A DNA stretch of 64,000 nt from Chloroflexota bacterium (GCA_026708115.1 JAPOVL010000051.1:1-64000); one strand, 5' to 3'; positions 18,567 to 27,181 are shown, numbered from the stretch's first letter. Notes: generated by a model not told the origin, from the letters alone. Made by a program: numbers and translations.

Positions 18567-18727
18567 CTTTGCTGAGAATTCCTACCGTCTCTACCTTCAC
18601 AAGCCTATCATGATTGAGGAATCTCGCAGAGAAATTTGAGGGGGAAAATGAACAATCAGGTAAGAGCGCTAAGGGTTGCCGGTAGAGCACTCTTGCTCCA
18701 CCGATGCCAAATCACGGAAAAGCGATC

Positions 18728-20647
18728 TCAGCCCTTGGCTTGTTTTTCTCGCTGCAACAGGAGGTCGGACACAGCCAGAATGGCGACACGCTGTTTGCGG
18801 TAAAGATCTGCTTCGCTCATGCTGAGACGGCGAGCAACGTCACGAACTTTTTTTCGTTCGAGGAATCTCAACTGTAAAATGTTGTATAGGGTCCATTCCG
18901 GGCTAGCCAGCTTTCGTTCGCCCTCGGGCTTGAGCGTAGCGATGCAGTCTTGGAGTGTATTGCGCAAGGCGTTGACAGCCGTGTCCTGGTCCGCGCTCAT
19001 TCTTGCCTGCACGATACGCAGGTTGATCAAGTTGCTCTGGGTGATGCCAGCGCCTCCCCAATAGTGCCGCAAGGCCGCCCGTACCTGCTCAAATAGCTCC
19101 TGTTGGTCTGGCCAGGTCTCTACCGCAGCAAACTGAGCTTGTGATTGGCGATACTCGACTTGTACGGCGCGCGACCTCGTCATCTGGAATTGCGGAAGCA
19201 GGCCTTCCAGCAGCGTGTACATCTCCGATTGCAATCGCATGTCTTCGAGACTTTTTTCCAGGCGATCCAGATAAGCATACAGAATACTGCTTGTATCATC
19301 TAGCTCCGCATGTACAGAGTTGTTGCCCTTCAGCAATCCCAGTGCACCAATAACGCGCCCTGGCGAATTGTCGTCGGAAATACGGCTACTGTACAATGGA
19401 ACCAAGGCATAATCGTTCCATTCGACCAAGGCTTTGCCGGCGCTTTGGGAATAAGCGTTTACGAGGGATTGACGTAAGTCGCTATTGGCCCGCAAGTCGT
19501 CTTCCGAGAAGCCTGGTTCTCCGACTTGGTTCAGAAGCTCCGGGGAGCCGTTCACGAAGTGAATCACACATGCTTCGTCGATGCGCATGTAGTCGCATAT
19601 CGACTCGGTGGTTGCGGCGATCAATTGCGACAGGTCGCTGCGGGTAAGGACCCTCTCACTGAGAGATTGCAACATAGTAATCTGCACACCGTCTTCGTCG
19701 CGATATATTGAGAGCAGCTCAAAATAGGGCAGCGCCAGTGATACGAACCACTGCCAAAGCAAGACCGCGGCGACGACGGCCGGCGGGGTAAAGGCCTCGC
19801 CTGGCAAGCCCAGAATGCGCGTTGCTTGTGCAGTGAAGTTGACTACGGCCAGGGCGATCAAGCCAGTTGCGGGTCCCCTGAGCAAGAAATCCAACAATTG
19901 CTTTTTGACCAGTCTATCGGGAATATCGGACCCGAAAAAATAAAGGGGATAGGACAGGAAAAACAGCATCAAAATAATGATGATGTTCGCAGTGTTGATA
20001 ACCAGGAGACCAAAGACGCTGAATTCGTCTCCTGGGCTGAGCAGTACGGAATAAGGAAAGATGCCCAAAGCGGGTGTCAGGATAGCAATTTGCAGGAATG
20101 CCATGCGCCGCTGAGTGCCTTGAGTCAGGCAGCGCTTGCGAGCGCGCTGTACATTATAGAATGCAAATCCATTGGCGGAGACGAAGTAGACGAAATAGAT
20201 GGGGAATAGGGAGCCGGCCTGGATACTCAGAAATCCACCCGCGTCAACAAACACAAACAGAGAATCGGCAAATGCCGCGGACAGCAAAAAGCCCGCGCCG
20301 ATCAAATACAGGATGCGAATCGCTCGCCGGCGACGCCCGCGCGAAGGTAGTCCTGTGGTTGCGAGCAGAGCGTCCGACAAGTGGTACATAGCCGCCGGTA
20401 TAAAGGCGATGCCTATCCACTGCAAGCGTGAAGCGATCTCGTGGGCAGCGTAGTCTGGTTCGAGCGAGATAAAAGCATCCGCGACATAAGCGATTGTTAC
20501 GCAGGCGAGCACAACCGCCGACGATTTGGCGACTCGATTTTTAAGATTACGTGTGAGATTGAAGAGCAATAGAGAAACCGCAATGATCGCATTGCTCGCG
20601 GTCAAAGTCTCGTTGACAATTAGCAGAATCGCAGTTGCCAGATCCAA
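18728..20647 (-). CDS. Polytopic membrane protein with GAF-like domain and C-terminal helical/HTH-like module
   Basis: A 639-residue protein. Residues 1-300 contain about eight hydrophobic segments, similar in plan to 7TM sensor-kinase input domains. Residues 320-455 look like a GAF domain (LSQLIAATTESICDYMRIDEA region). Instead of a kinase, the C-terminus has a helical module with YNILQLRFLERKKVRDVA and RRLSMSEADLYRKQRVAI near 585-625. I have seen this pattern in Chloroflexota signalling proteins, and it resembles a sigma-region-4/HTH helix pair. It may be a membrane-tethered regulator, but DNA binding is inference. TTG start supported by AAAGG seven bases upstream. The nearest genes are ftsK and a GNAT. 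Confidence 0.65.
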   Translation of the reverse strand: MDLATAILLIVNETLTASNAIIAVSLLLFNLTRNLKNRVAKSSAVVLACVTIAYVADAFISLEPDYAAHEIASRLQWIGIAFIPAAMYHLSDALLATTGLPSRGRRRRAIRILYLIGAGFLLSAAFADSLFVFVDAGGFLSIQAGSLFPIYFVYFVSANGFAFYNVQRARKRCLTQGTQRRMAFLQIAILTPALGIFPYSVLLSPGDEFSVFGLLVINTANIIIILMLFFLSYPLYFFGSDIPDRLVKKQLLDFLLRGPATGLIALAVVNFTAQATRILGLPGEAFTPPAVVAAVLLWQWFVSLALPYFELLSIYRDEDGVQITMLQSLSERVLTRSDLSQLIAATTESICDYMRIDEACVIHFVNGSPELLNQVGEPGFSEDDLRANSDLRQSLVNAYSQSAGKALVEWNDYALVPLYSSRISDDNSPGRVIGALGLLKGNNSVHAELDDTSSILYAYLDRLEKSLEDMRLQSEMYTLLEGLLPQFQMTRSRAVQVEYRQSQAQFAAVETWPDQQELFEQVRAALRHYWGGAGITQSNLINLRIVQARMSADQDTAVNALRNTLQDCIATLKPEGERKLASPEWTLYNILQLRFLERKKVRDVARRLSMSEADLYRKQRVAILAVSDLLLQREKQAKG

Positions 20648-20722
20648 TGCAAGCCTTTGAAGATTGGGTCCATAGAACTGACGCTACTACAAGTTTAGCA
20701 AATTATGACGAATACACTGTTG

Positions 20723-21286
20723 CTAAACGGAAACGCTGAAGAAGACCGCGATCTCTCTACTGGGCAAATGCCTGTCGTTGAAGCCACAAAAGACAAATCC
20801 TTGGTCTTGAGCGAATTGGATGCAAGGATAATTAGTCGTTGCGATCTCGAACATGATCTGCCGCAGTTCGTTTTCACGCGCCCAGACCCGCGCCACATTT
20901 ACCAAGCGTGAGCCCAAGCTCTGCCGCCGATAGGGACGGTCGACAACGATGTCCTGCAAGTAGGCGATTTCACTGGTTTCGTCAACACGCATGGATATGA
21001 AAGCGAGTATCTGGTGGGAATTCCTATCTTGTACGACGACAAAGCAATGCCGACGCCTGATAGCCATCTCCAAATGCCGGGGGTCGGTCTCGTGCGCAGC
21101 AACAAGTGGGCGGGGCAGACGCTGACGGCGATAACTGATCTGGATCTGGTCCGTCAACTCCTGCACGGTCATTTGCCAGACATGCTCGGTCTGGTAATCG
21201 CTCCGCAACTCCAGACAGAATGGGATGTCGGTTTCTACACCATCACGTATGACGATTCGCGACTGGTCGATTGCGGGCTGCGTCAT
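20723..21286 (-). CDS. GNAT family N-acetyltransferase
   Basis: A 187-residue GNAT-fold acetyltransferase. The fold is visible as an N-terminal strand (RIVIRDGVETDIPF), the central strand EIAYLQDIVVDRPYR, and the acetyl-CoA-binding loop RRQSLGSRL near 128-136, a variant of R/QxxGxG/A. The C-terminus has ATTNYPCIQFAQDQGF, the usual NxxAxxFYxxxGF element. The substrate is unknown. It lies downstream of rpoD on the same strand, separated by a hairpin, so it may be transcribed partly by readthrough. Confidence 0.85.
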   Translation of the reverse strand: MTQPAIDQSRIVIRDGVETDIPFCLELRSDYQTEHVWQMTVQELTDQIQISYRRQRLPRPLVAAHETDPRHLEMAIRRRHCFVVVQDRNSHQILAFISMRVDETSEIAYLQDIVVDRPYRRQSLGSRLVNVARVWARENELRQIMFEIATTNYPCIQFAQDQGFVFCGFNDRHLPSREIAVFFSVSV

Positions 21287-21328
21287 AACCCTGCGTCTCC
21301 AGATTTCAACAATACCATCTTACAGAAC

Positions 21329-21363
21329 AATGACCCCAAGCACACAAGGCGAATGGGGTCATT
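21329..21363 (-). terminator. Hairpin downstream of the sigma factor gene
   Basis: A perfect 9-bp inverted repeat, AATGACCCC...GGGGTCATT, with a 17-base loop, lies 38 bases after the sigma factor stop. On the minus strand it is followed only by TGTTC rather than a full T-run, so termination may be incomplete. It also lies 43 bases ahead of the GNAT start. Confidence 0.5.
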
Positions 21364-21401
21364 ATACAAGACGTACTGAGAATGAGAGGCGGGATCAGCG
21401 A

Positions 21402-22697
21402 TTAAACTTCGTACAAATAGTCCTTCAGAATCACGTGTGCCGACGACTGACGCAATCGGTTGAGGGCTTGCGCCTCTAGCTGACGAACGCGTTCCCGGGT
21501 GACGCCTATCGTCTGACCAACTTCCTCCAGCGTGTATACGCGTCCGTCGGCAAGGCCATAGCGCAGGCGCAGAATCTGGGCTTCGCGCGGAGGCAACTTG
21601 TCAAGCGCTTGCTGCAACTGGACATGCAACAAGTGCGTCGCTACTTCGTCGGAGGGCGCCGGGCTATTAATGTCTTCAACGAAATCGCCAAAGGTCGAGT
21701 CGCCTTCGTCATCGATAGGCGTTTCCAAACTGACTGGACGCCGGGAAATCTCCAGCAAGTTTTCTACTTTGTCCGGTGTGGTCTCCATGCCTTGCGCCAA
21801 CTCATCAATCTTGGGTTCGCGTCCCAGTTCTTGGAGCAACTGCAATTGAACACGGCGCATGCGATTCAGTTGGTCGCCCATATGGACGGGGACACGAATG
21901 GTCCGGCCTTGGTCGGCGACGGCGCGGCTGACCGCTTGGCGGATCCACCAGGTAGCATAAGTGCTGAACTTGTGGCCACGCTGATACTCGAATTTGTTGG
22001 TAGCCCGGATCAAACCAATGTTGCCCTCCTGGATCAAGTCAAGGAAGGGTACGCCGCGTCCGATATACTTCTTAGCCACACTGATCACAAGGCGCGCGTT
22101 AGCGCGAATCAAGTGCTCCTGTGCCTTTTCGCCGTCGAAAACGATGCCGCGCAATTCTTGCTCTTCGCTCCAGGTCAATTCATCGGCGCGCATCGCGGCG
22201 GCATCTTCCAGACGAGCGCTCGCGAACTCCGCCGCCTCCATGCGCTTAGCGAGCAGCACTTCTTCTTCGGCGGTCAAAAGCGGAACACGACCCGCTTCCT
22301 TGAGATACAAGCCAACGACATCGTCGGTATCGAGGGCCGCCTGATAGCCGGCGTCGCTTGTCAGATCCTTTTTCAGGACCATGAGCAGAGCATCACGCTC
22401 GACTACGTCCTCGTCGTCCGTTTCAGCAATCAACGAATCGCTGTGCGGCTTCTGCTCTTTGCTGTCTTCGCCGTCTTCATCCGCGGCTTTTGTAGTTGCC
22501 GGAACAACTTCGATTCCCGCTTCCAGCAGGCTGTCCATTAGGTCATCGAGAAGCGCGACATCACCTTCAACATCTGGCAGCAACTCCAAAATGTCGCTAT
22601 ACGTGACAAAGCCTTGCTTGTTCGCCTTGCCGACAAGCTGTTTCTGAATCTCTTCTCGCTGGCTGATATTTGTAACGTTGTCCAGAACTGCAACCAC
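21402..22697 (-). CDS. rpoD: Primary RNA polymerase sigma factor (sigma-70/RpoD)
   Basis: A sigma-70 of about 431 residues. It has a short region 1.1-like N-terminal domain (residues 10-75), an acidic linker, region 1.2 ([17 protein letters not shown]), region 2 ([36 protein letters not shown]), region 3 and region 4 ([19 protein letters not shown] and [18 protein letters not shown]). The complete regions 1.2 to 4 and the QEGNIGL signature mark it as the housekeeping factor. The longest frame opens with TTG at 22703, but AGAAAGG lies only one base from it. The GTG at 22695-22697 has seven-base spacing, so I place the start there. Confidence 0.93.
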   Translation of the reverse strand: MVAVLDNVTNISQREEIQKQLVGKANKQGFVTYSDILELLPDVEGDVALLDDLMDSLLEAGIEVVPATTKAADEDGEDSKEQKPHSDSLIAETDDEDVVERDALLMVLKKDLTSDAGYQAALDTDDVVGLYLKEAGRVPLLTAEEEVLLAKRMEAAEFASARLEDAAAMRADELTWSEEQELRGIVFDGEKAQEHLIRANARLVISVAKKYIGRGVPFLDLIQEGNIGLIRATNKFEYQRGHKFSTYATWWIRQAVSRAVADQGRTIRVPVHMGDQLNRMRRVQLQLLQELGREPKIDELAQGMETTPDKVENLLEISRRPVSLETPIDDEGDSTFGDFVEDINSPAPSDEVATHLLHVQLQQALDKLPPREAQILRLRYGLADGRVYTLEEVGQTIGVTRERVRQLEAQALNRLRQSSAHVILKDYLYEV

Positions 22698-22703
22698 GGA
22701 CAA

Positions 22704-23259
22704 GCCTTTCTGCTAAACGCGCTAAATTAGCACTGTACTAACAATAAACGATATAAAAACAATACTCTTTGGCCCTGCAAATTGCGTAGCGCATACGCCC
22801 AGGCGACTGGCACACAATTTCTATTTTACTGAATGATTCGCCGGGACGGAGATTAATCGATCAACGATCTCGGTTGTTTCTATATGGCCCTCAGTTGCTG
22901 GCTCACCAATTATACAGTTGCATTGATTTTTATACTTACGCAGTCTATCAATGACCGTATGATGAGACGCTTTCAATATTCGGTTAAGTCTCGCCAATGT
23001 TTTCCGGCAGTCCAATAGAACAATTTAACGCCAATTTGATTACTTGTCAAGTTTTTCGCGACAATTCGTCATTTGGAGCTCAATTGATATCGTTGGTATG
23101 CACAGACAAGTAGTCATTTTGTACACTAATCCCGATTGCAGACGGTGACTCTCGGTCATCCTGTGCCATACCTGTGGCGGTGGATAGCAGTAGCGCAGAA
23201 GAGTTGTGTTAAACTGGGATTGGCGCCGATTTTGCTTTGACAGAAGTTGCAGGTGAATT
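22704..23259. other. Gene-free 556-bp region upstream of the sigma factor gene
   Basis: This region is noticeably richer in A/T than its surroundings and must contain the promoters for the sigma factor (minus strand) and for the membrane protein at 23260 (plus strand), but no hexamer pair is convincing. A 64-codon TTG-initiated frame on the minus strand (22821-23015) includes an HTH-like stretch (RLNRILKASHHTVIDRLRKY). It has no ribosome binding site and is cut by stops upstream, so it may be a decayed transposase fragment or chance. No RNA gene was recognised. Confidence 0.5.
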
Positions 23260-23838
23260 GTGCTTGGATTCGGTTCATCGCGCTATCCACGATCCCTCAG
23301 AATGCTGATACTGTTAGCGGCTGTCTTGCCGATATCGCTTGCGGCGTTGATTGTTACTTCAGTCTTGCAATTGTATGGCATAGCGTACGACATACCGCAA
23401 CTGGTTTATGGCAGTGAACTGGCGGAGCGGCCCGCTTGGATCTTGCTGGGATTGGCTTCGGCAATTGCTGCTGGAATCGTAACCACAACCGCGGCGCGTA
23501 ATCGGCGAAAAAGTCTACCGCGCTCACAGAAAATTGCAAGCGTTCTGCTTGTGCGAGCAAGGTGGTTTGTAAAGCGCGGATTCTTGCGTAAGGCGCGCTG
23601 GAGAGGCGAATTGGTCGTCCGTCCTAACATCAAGAACACCGAGATCGACGCTCACGGCTGTGAAATCACAAACGATACTGATGTCATGCGTTTGCTAGAC
23701 TCTTTGTCAAGAACTGAGCGGGATCTGCTTAGGCAACATCTGGCGGAATCTCGTCTAGCCATCCGTCACGACGGTGTTCTCATTGCTCGTGAACAGGGCG
23801 AAATGAAGCAAGAGATAGGAAAATTCATTCTTCGATAA
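23260..23838 (+). CDS. Membrane protein of unknown function containing an in-frame repeat copy
   Basis: A 192-residue protein with a GTG start. Two hydrophobic segments lie at about 14-40 and 60-78, followed by a basic stretch and a soluble C-terminal domain (LDSLSRTERDLLRQHL, LAIRHDGVLIAREQGEM). The basic stretch from about residue 77 to 105 (AARNRRKSLPRSQK and onwards) is translated from a copy of the dispersed repeat at 23489-23575, inserted without breaking the frame. I do not recognise the family. The C-terminus could interact with a partner, but there is no genomic hint about which one. Confidence 0.6.
   Translation: MLGFGSSRYPRSLRMLILLAAVLPISLAALIVTSVLQLYGIAYDIPQLVYGSELAERPAWILLGLASAIAAGIVTTTAARNRRKSLPRSQKIASVLLVRARWFVKRGFLRKARWRGELVVRPNIKNTEIDAHGCEITNDTDVMRLLDSLSRTERDLLRQHLAESRLAIRHDGVLIAREQGEMKQEIGKFILR
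23489..23575 (+). repeat. Dispersed repeat, copy 4 (subfamily B), inside a coding region
   Basis: The sequence matches the family from CGGCGCGTAATCGGCGAA through CCGCGCTCACAGAAAATTG to GGTTTGTAAAGC. It keeps the host frame open and supplies about 29 mostly basic residues just after the second membrane segment. The two hairpins are degenerate here, as expected if the copy is old or under coding selection. Confidence 0.65.
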
Positions 23839-23958
23839 CTCTCGAAATATGTCTGTAGAGCTAGACGCCGAGATTGCTCAATAATATATTGCGTTTGGAC
23901 AAGTTTGGTGCAATATGCACAAGCAACCTGAAAAAGTGCATAATTCTCTTGCAGTGTG

Positions 23959-23987
23959 TTGACGGGTGGCAAAAGCTTCATTAGAAT
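23959..23987 (+). promoter_or_regulatory. Promoter of the argC operon
   Basis: TTGACG (23959-23964) and TAGAAT (23982-23987) are separated by exactly 17 bases, a good housekeeping sigma-70 match. A start near 23994 would give a leader of about 206 nucleotides ahead of argC. Confidence 0.6.
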
Positions 23988-24028
23988 GCCGTCGAGTGAG
24001 TCAAGCTCGGAATGAAGAAGACCGTAGC

Positions 24029-24118
24029 GTGAACGAATTTTCGCAAGTGAATCCGCGTACGAGGCCAAGGCGCGCAATTGCGCTGATAGAGTTCAGTGTG
24101 GATTTTTTGCATTCCTGA
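24029..24118 (+). CDS. Candidate arginine leader peptide upstream of argC
   Basis: A 29-codon frame opens with GTG at 24029 and stops with TGA at 24116-24118. Codons 10-15 read Arg-Thr-Arg-Pro-Arg-Arg (CGT ACG AGG CCA AGG CGC), so four of six are Arg, two of them the typically rare AGG codon. A perfect 12-bp palindrome GCGCAATTGCGC (24072-24083) begins at the last Arg codon, and an intrinsic terminator follows 30 bases after the stop. This layout is that of a transcription attenuator sensing charged tRNA-Arg. The ribosome binding site is weak (GAAGAAGACC), and a six-codon ATG frame (24012) overlaps the GTG. Function is inferred from position and composition alone. Confidence 0.4.
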   Translation: MNEFSQVNPRTRPRRAIALIEFSVDFLHS

Positions 24119-24148
24119 TGCGCCGCTTTGACTAGTCGTTGAAAGGAC

Positions 24149-24182
24149 ACCCTGATCTCGAAATGATGGTCGGGGTTTTTTG
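24149..24182 (+). terminator. Intrinsic terminator in the argC leader (probable attenuator)
   Basis: ACCCTGATC (24149-24157) pairs with GGTCGGGGT (24168-24176) through nine pairs, two of them G-U, around a ten-base loop. A run of six T then G and TTT follows. It ends only about 18 bases before the argC ATG, which suits attenuation better than simple termination of the upstream gene. GGCGC at 24070-24074 can pair with GCGCC at 24120-24124 as a possible competing structure. Confidence 0.65.
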
Positions 24183-24199
24183 TTTGTGGGGGAATTGCT

Positions 24200-25201
24200 A
24201 TGAGCAGAATACGAGTTGGCGTATTTGGCGGATCTGGTTACGCCGGTCTGGATCTTGTTGAGTTGCTGAATACGCATCCTAATGTAGAGCTTGCATTTGC
24301 GACATCCAATACCTATGTTGGGGATGCCGTCCCGGGAAGCGATCTGTCATTTGCGTCTCCGGAGTCTGTTTCGCTCGATGCCGTCGATGTGATATTCCTG
24401 GCGCTTCCTCACAAGGCATCCGCCGAAGTAGCCAGACAAGGTGTGGACGCTGGGGTCAAGGTGGTAGACCTGTCGGCTGATCTGCGTCTCGATACGGCCG
24501 AAAGCTATGAAGAGAGTTATGGGATTCCGCATCCGCATCCGGAATTGCTGCCAACGTCCTACGGCTTGCCCGAGATCAATCGCGCCGATATCATCGACCA
24601 GGATTTGATCGCGACACCGGGTTGTTACCCAACGACGACATTGCTCGGTCTATTTCCCTTATTGCGTTGTGGTGGAATCCGTCATGATGCCCCCATCATT
24701 GTCGACGCAAAGTCGGGCGTGACCGGCGCAGGGCGCAAGCCCTCGCTTAGTACGCATTTTGCCGAAGTATATGGCAATCTCACGCCATACAAGACGGGCC
24801 GATCCCATCGCCACGTCGGCGAAATGGAGCAAGAGGCGCTCAAAGTGGACAGGGACATTGGTCCTATTATCTTTTGCCCGCATTTGCTGCCGGTGGATCG
24901 CGGGTTGATGTCCAGCATCTATGTCACGCTCGACGACTCGCTTTCCAGCGGACAGGCATATGATCTCTTCTGCGAAGTTTACGACAACGAGGCTTTGGTG
25001 GATGTGCTTCCGCTCGGCGAACAAGCCAGCCTGAAGCACGCAGTGAAGACCAACAAATGCATTATCAGCATCACGCCGGTATTGCGGCAGTATCTTCACG
25101 TCACGAGCGTCACGGACAATCTACGCAAAGGGGCTTCGAGCCAAGCTGTGCAAAACATGAATCTGATGTTTGGGATCGATGAAACGCTGGGATTAATCTA
25201 G
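24200..25201 (+). CDS. argC: N-acetyl-gamma-glutamyl-phosphate reductase
   Basis: This 333-residue enzyme reduces N-acetylglutamyl phosphate to the semialdehyde with NADPH, the third step of ornithine synthesis. The Rossmann motif is GVFGGSGYAGLDL at 7-19, the catalytic Cys is in ATPGCYPTTT near 139, and the conserved His-containing block is YKTGRSHRHVGEMEQE near 197-212. It is the first gene of argC-argB-argD-argJ. Its ATG follows the leader terminator by about 18 bases, with GTGGGGG as the likely ribosome binding site. The stop overlaps the argB start by one base. Confidence 0.95.
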   Translation: MSRIRVGVFGGSGYAGLDLVELLNTHPNVELAFATSNTYVGDAVPGSDLSFASPESVSLDAVDVIFLALPHKASAEVARQGVDAGVKVVDLSADLRLDTAESYEESYGIPHPHPELLPTSYGLPEINRADIIDQDLIATPGCYPTTTLLGLFPLLRCGGIRHDAPIIVDAKSGVTGAGRKPSLSTHFAEVYGNLTPYKTGRSHRHVGEMEQEALKVDRDIGPIIFCPHLLPVDRGLMSSIYVTLDDSLSSGQAYDLFCEVYDNEALVDVLPLGEQASLKHAVKTNKCIISITPVLRQYLHVTSVTDNLRKGASSQAVQNMNLMFGIDETLGLI

Positions 25202-25950
25202 TGGGTAGCGTTATTTCCTTGGTCAAGATCTCCGGTCATTATCTGGATGATGATGCGTTGCTGCAGCAGTTTGCGGGGGCTGTCGCCGAGCGAGAGGAGC
25301 AATTGGTCATCGTGCATGGCGGTGGCATCGAGATAACCCGATTGCAGGAACGTCTCAATATTGAACCAACATACGTGGACGGGCTGAGAGTCACAGACGC
25401 CCAGTCCTTGTCGCTGGTAGAAATGGTGCTCTGTGGGAGTGTCAATAAGCGGCTGGTGCGGCATTTGCTCAACGCCGGAGTGGATGCGCAAGGCTTGTCG
25501 GGCGTCGATCGTGGTCTAGTACGAGCTCGACAAATGCAGCACGAGTCGGTGGATATGCAGTTTACCGGGACTGTGACCTCAGTGCGGGGCGAAGTCCTCA
25601 TTCAGTTGCTGGAGCTTGGTGTGACACCGGTGATCGCGCCAGTCAGCGCCGGGATTGACAGCAACTTCAATCTAAATGCAGACCCGGTCTCTGGAGCGCT
25701 GGCGGCGGCAATAGGCGCCGACAGTGTCGTTTTCATTTCCAATGTATCGGGTGTCTTGATGGACAACGATCTCGTTGAGAGACTCAGTGAAGCTGAAGCG
25801 CAAGAGTTGATCGCTGACGGGATCATATATGGCGGCATGATACCGAAAGTCAAATCGGCGCTGGATGTGCTATCATCTGGCGTGCCCAAGGCCATCATCA
25901 CGGATTTGGATGGCTGGGCATGCGATGTTGGAACGACATTTGTACAATAG
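25201..25950 (+). CDS. argB: Acetylglutamate kinase
   Basis: A 249-residue amino-acid kinase that phosphorylates N-acetylglutamate. Features are SLVKISGHYLDD at the N-terminus, the substrate loop VHGGGIEIT near 38-46, the NADPV block (FNLNADPVSGALA) near 155, and GGMIPKV near 212 with the catalytic lysine. The short N-terminus lacks the extra helix found in hexameric, arginine-inhibited ArgB. It may therefore be less sensitive to feedback inhibition, which would fit control by leader attenuation; this is inference. The GTG start at 25201 shares its G with the argC stop. Confidence 0.93.
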   Translation: MGSVISLVKISGHYLDDDALLQQFAGAVAEREEQLVIVHGGGIEITRLQERLNIEPTYVDGLRVTDAQSLSLVEMVLCGSVNKRLVRHLLNAGVDAQGLSGVDRGLVRARQMQHESVDMQFTGTVTSVRGEVLIQLLELGVTPVIAPVSAGIDSNFNLNADPVSGALAAAIGADSVVFISNVSGVLMDNDLVERLSEAEAQELIADGIIYGGMIPKVKSALDVLSSGVPKAIITDLDGWACDVGTTFVQ

Positions 25951-25978
25951 CTATCGTGAAGTTGGACAGAGGGATGGG

Positions 25979-27181
25979 ATGACTCTTCAAAGCGAAGTAA
26001 TTCAGAAAGATCAAGCGTATAGCGTACCGGTCGCGGCACGTCCGGATTTCGTATTGGCGAGGGGAGAAGGGGTCACGGTCTACGATACGGAAGGCAAGGC
26101 GTATACCGACTGGGTTGCCGGTATCGCCGTGAATGCCTTGGGCTACGGTGACGAAGAACTGACGGCGGTTGTCAATCAGCAGATGAACACCGGCTTGATC
26201 CATGTCAGCGGACTGTATCATACGCAGGCGCTTGCGGAGCTTGCTGAATTGCTGTGCACGCATTCCTTCGCCAACAAAGTCTACTTTTGCAACAGCGGCG
26301 CCGAAGCGAACGAAGGCGCGCTAAAGTTCGCCCGCAAGCTGGCCTATGTCAACGAAAAACCGAACAAGACCAAAGTGGTTAGTTTTACCGAGGCCTTTCA
26401 TGGTAGAACGATGGGCGCCTTGGCAATCACACCCAAAGAGAAGTATCAGACCCCGTTTAAGCCGATGGTGCCCGGGGCGGTGGTAGGGGAATTCAACGAT
26501 ATTGACAGCGCCAGAGAAGTCATTGATGAAGATACGGTGGCGGTGATCGTCGAGCCCTTGCAAGGCGAAGGCGGTATCAACATTGCCACAGCGGAGTTTC
26601 TTCAAGCATTGCGTCAACTATGTGACGAGAAAGGCGCGACGCTCATTTTCGACGAGATTCAGTGCGGACTTGGACGCACAGGCGACCTGTGGGGGCACAG
26701 CTTCAGCGGCATAACGCCGGACATTATGACTCTGGCCAAACCCTTGGCAGGTGGTCTGCCTGTCGGCGCCATCTTGACAAGCGAGGCCGTGGGCAGCGCG
26801 ATGGAACCGGGCGATCACGGGTCGACGTTTTCCGGGGGCGCGGTTGTGATGCGCGCGGCGGAGATGGTTGTCAATCGTGTATTGAGCGACGGATTCCTCG
26901 AACACGTGAAAGAAGTCGGCGACTACCTGTTGGAGCGCCTTTCGGAAATCAACAGCCCACATATCAAAGACGTACGTGGTCGGGGCCTCATGGCGGGAAT
27001 CGAGCTGGATGTCGCGCCGGCTGATATCGTGCAAAAGGGTTACGAACATGGTTTGCTGCTGGTCAATTCGGGCGCCAACGTGATTCGCTTTGTTCCACCT
27101 TTGATCATCGAAAAGAAACACGTCGATGAATTGGCGGAAAAACTGACGGTCATACTGGAGGAAGTCGATGATCAAGATTAG
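25979..27181 (+). CDS. argD: Acetylornithine aminotransferase
   Basis: A 400-residue class III PLP-dependent aminotransferase. It makes N-acetylornithine from the semialdehyde with glutamate as donor. Landmarks are the pyrophosphate loop NSGAEANEGALKFAR, FHGRTMGALA, the aspartate block LIFDEIQCGLGRTG, and the PLP lysine in MTLAKPLAGGLPVG. The start at 25979 is preceded by CAGAGGGA and fits the family N-terminus. A longer in-frame opening at 25865 lies within argB. Lysine biosynthetic DapC activity is possible in this family, but the operon assigns it to arginine. It overlaps argJ by 14 bp. Confidence 0.92.
   Translation: MTLQSEVIQKDQAYSVPVAARPDFVLARGEGVTVYDTEGKAYTDWVAGIAVNALGYGDEELTAVVNQQMNTGLIHVSGLYHTQALAELAELLCTHSFANKVYFCNSGAEANEGALKFARKLAYVNEKPNKTKVVSFTEAFHGRTMGALAITPKEKYQTPFKPMVPGAVVGEFNDIDSAREVIDEDTVAVIVEPLQGEGGINIATAEFLQALRQLCDEKGATLIFDEIQCGLGRTGDLWGHSFSGITPDIMTLAKPLAGGLPVGAILTSEAVGSAMEPGDHGSTFSGGAVVMRAAEMVVNRVLSDGFLEHVKEVGDYLLERLSEINSPHIKDVRGRGLMAGIELDVAPADIVQKGYEHGLLLVNSGANVIRFVPPLIIEKKHVDELAEKLTVILEEVDDQD

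Noticed and set aside
21609-22541. A 310-codon plus-strand frame opposite the sigma factor.
   Set aside because: It lies entirely within the sigma factor gene on the other strand.
22821-23015. A 64-codon TTG frame on the minus strand as a gene.
   Set aside because: No ribosome binding site, rare start codon, no family; kept only as a possible relic.
23950-23990. GACGGGTGGCAAAAGC looks a little like a T-box core upstream of argC.
   Set aside because: It lies within the predicted promoter, upstream of the transcription start, and no stem I or specifier loop is visible.
23766-24077. A 103-codon minus-strand frame opposite the argC leader.
   Set aside because: It overlaps the end of the gene at 23260, has no ribosome binding site or similarity, and covers the promoter and leader signals.
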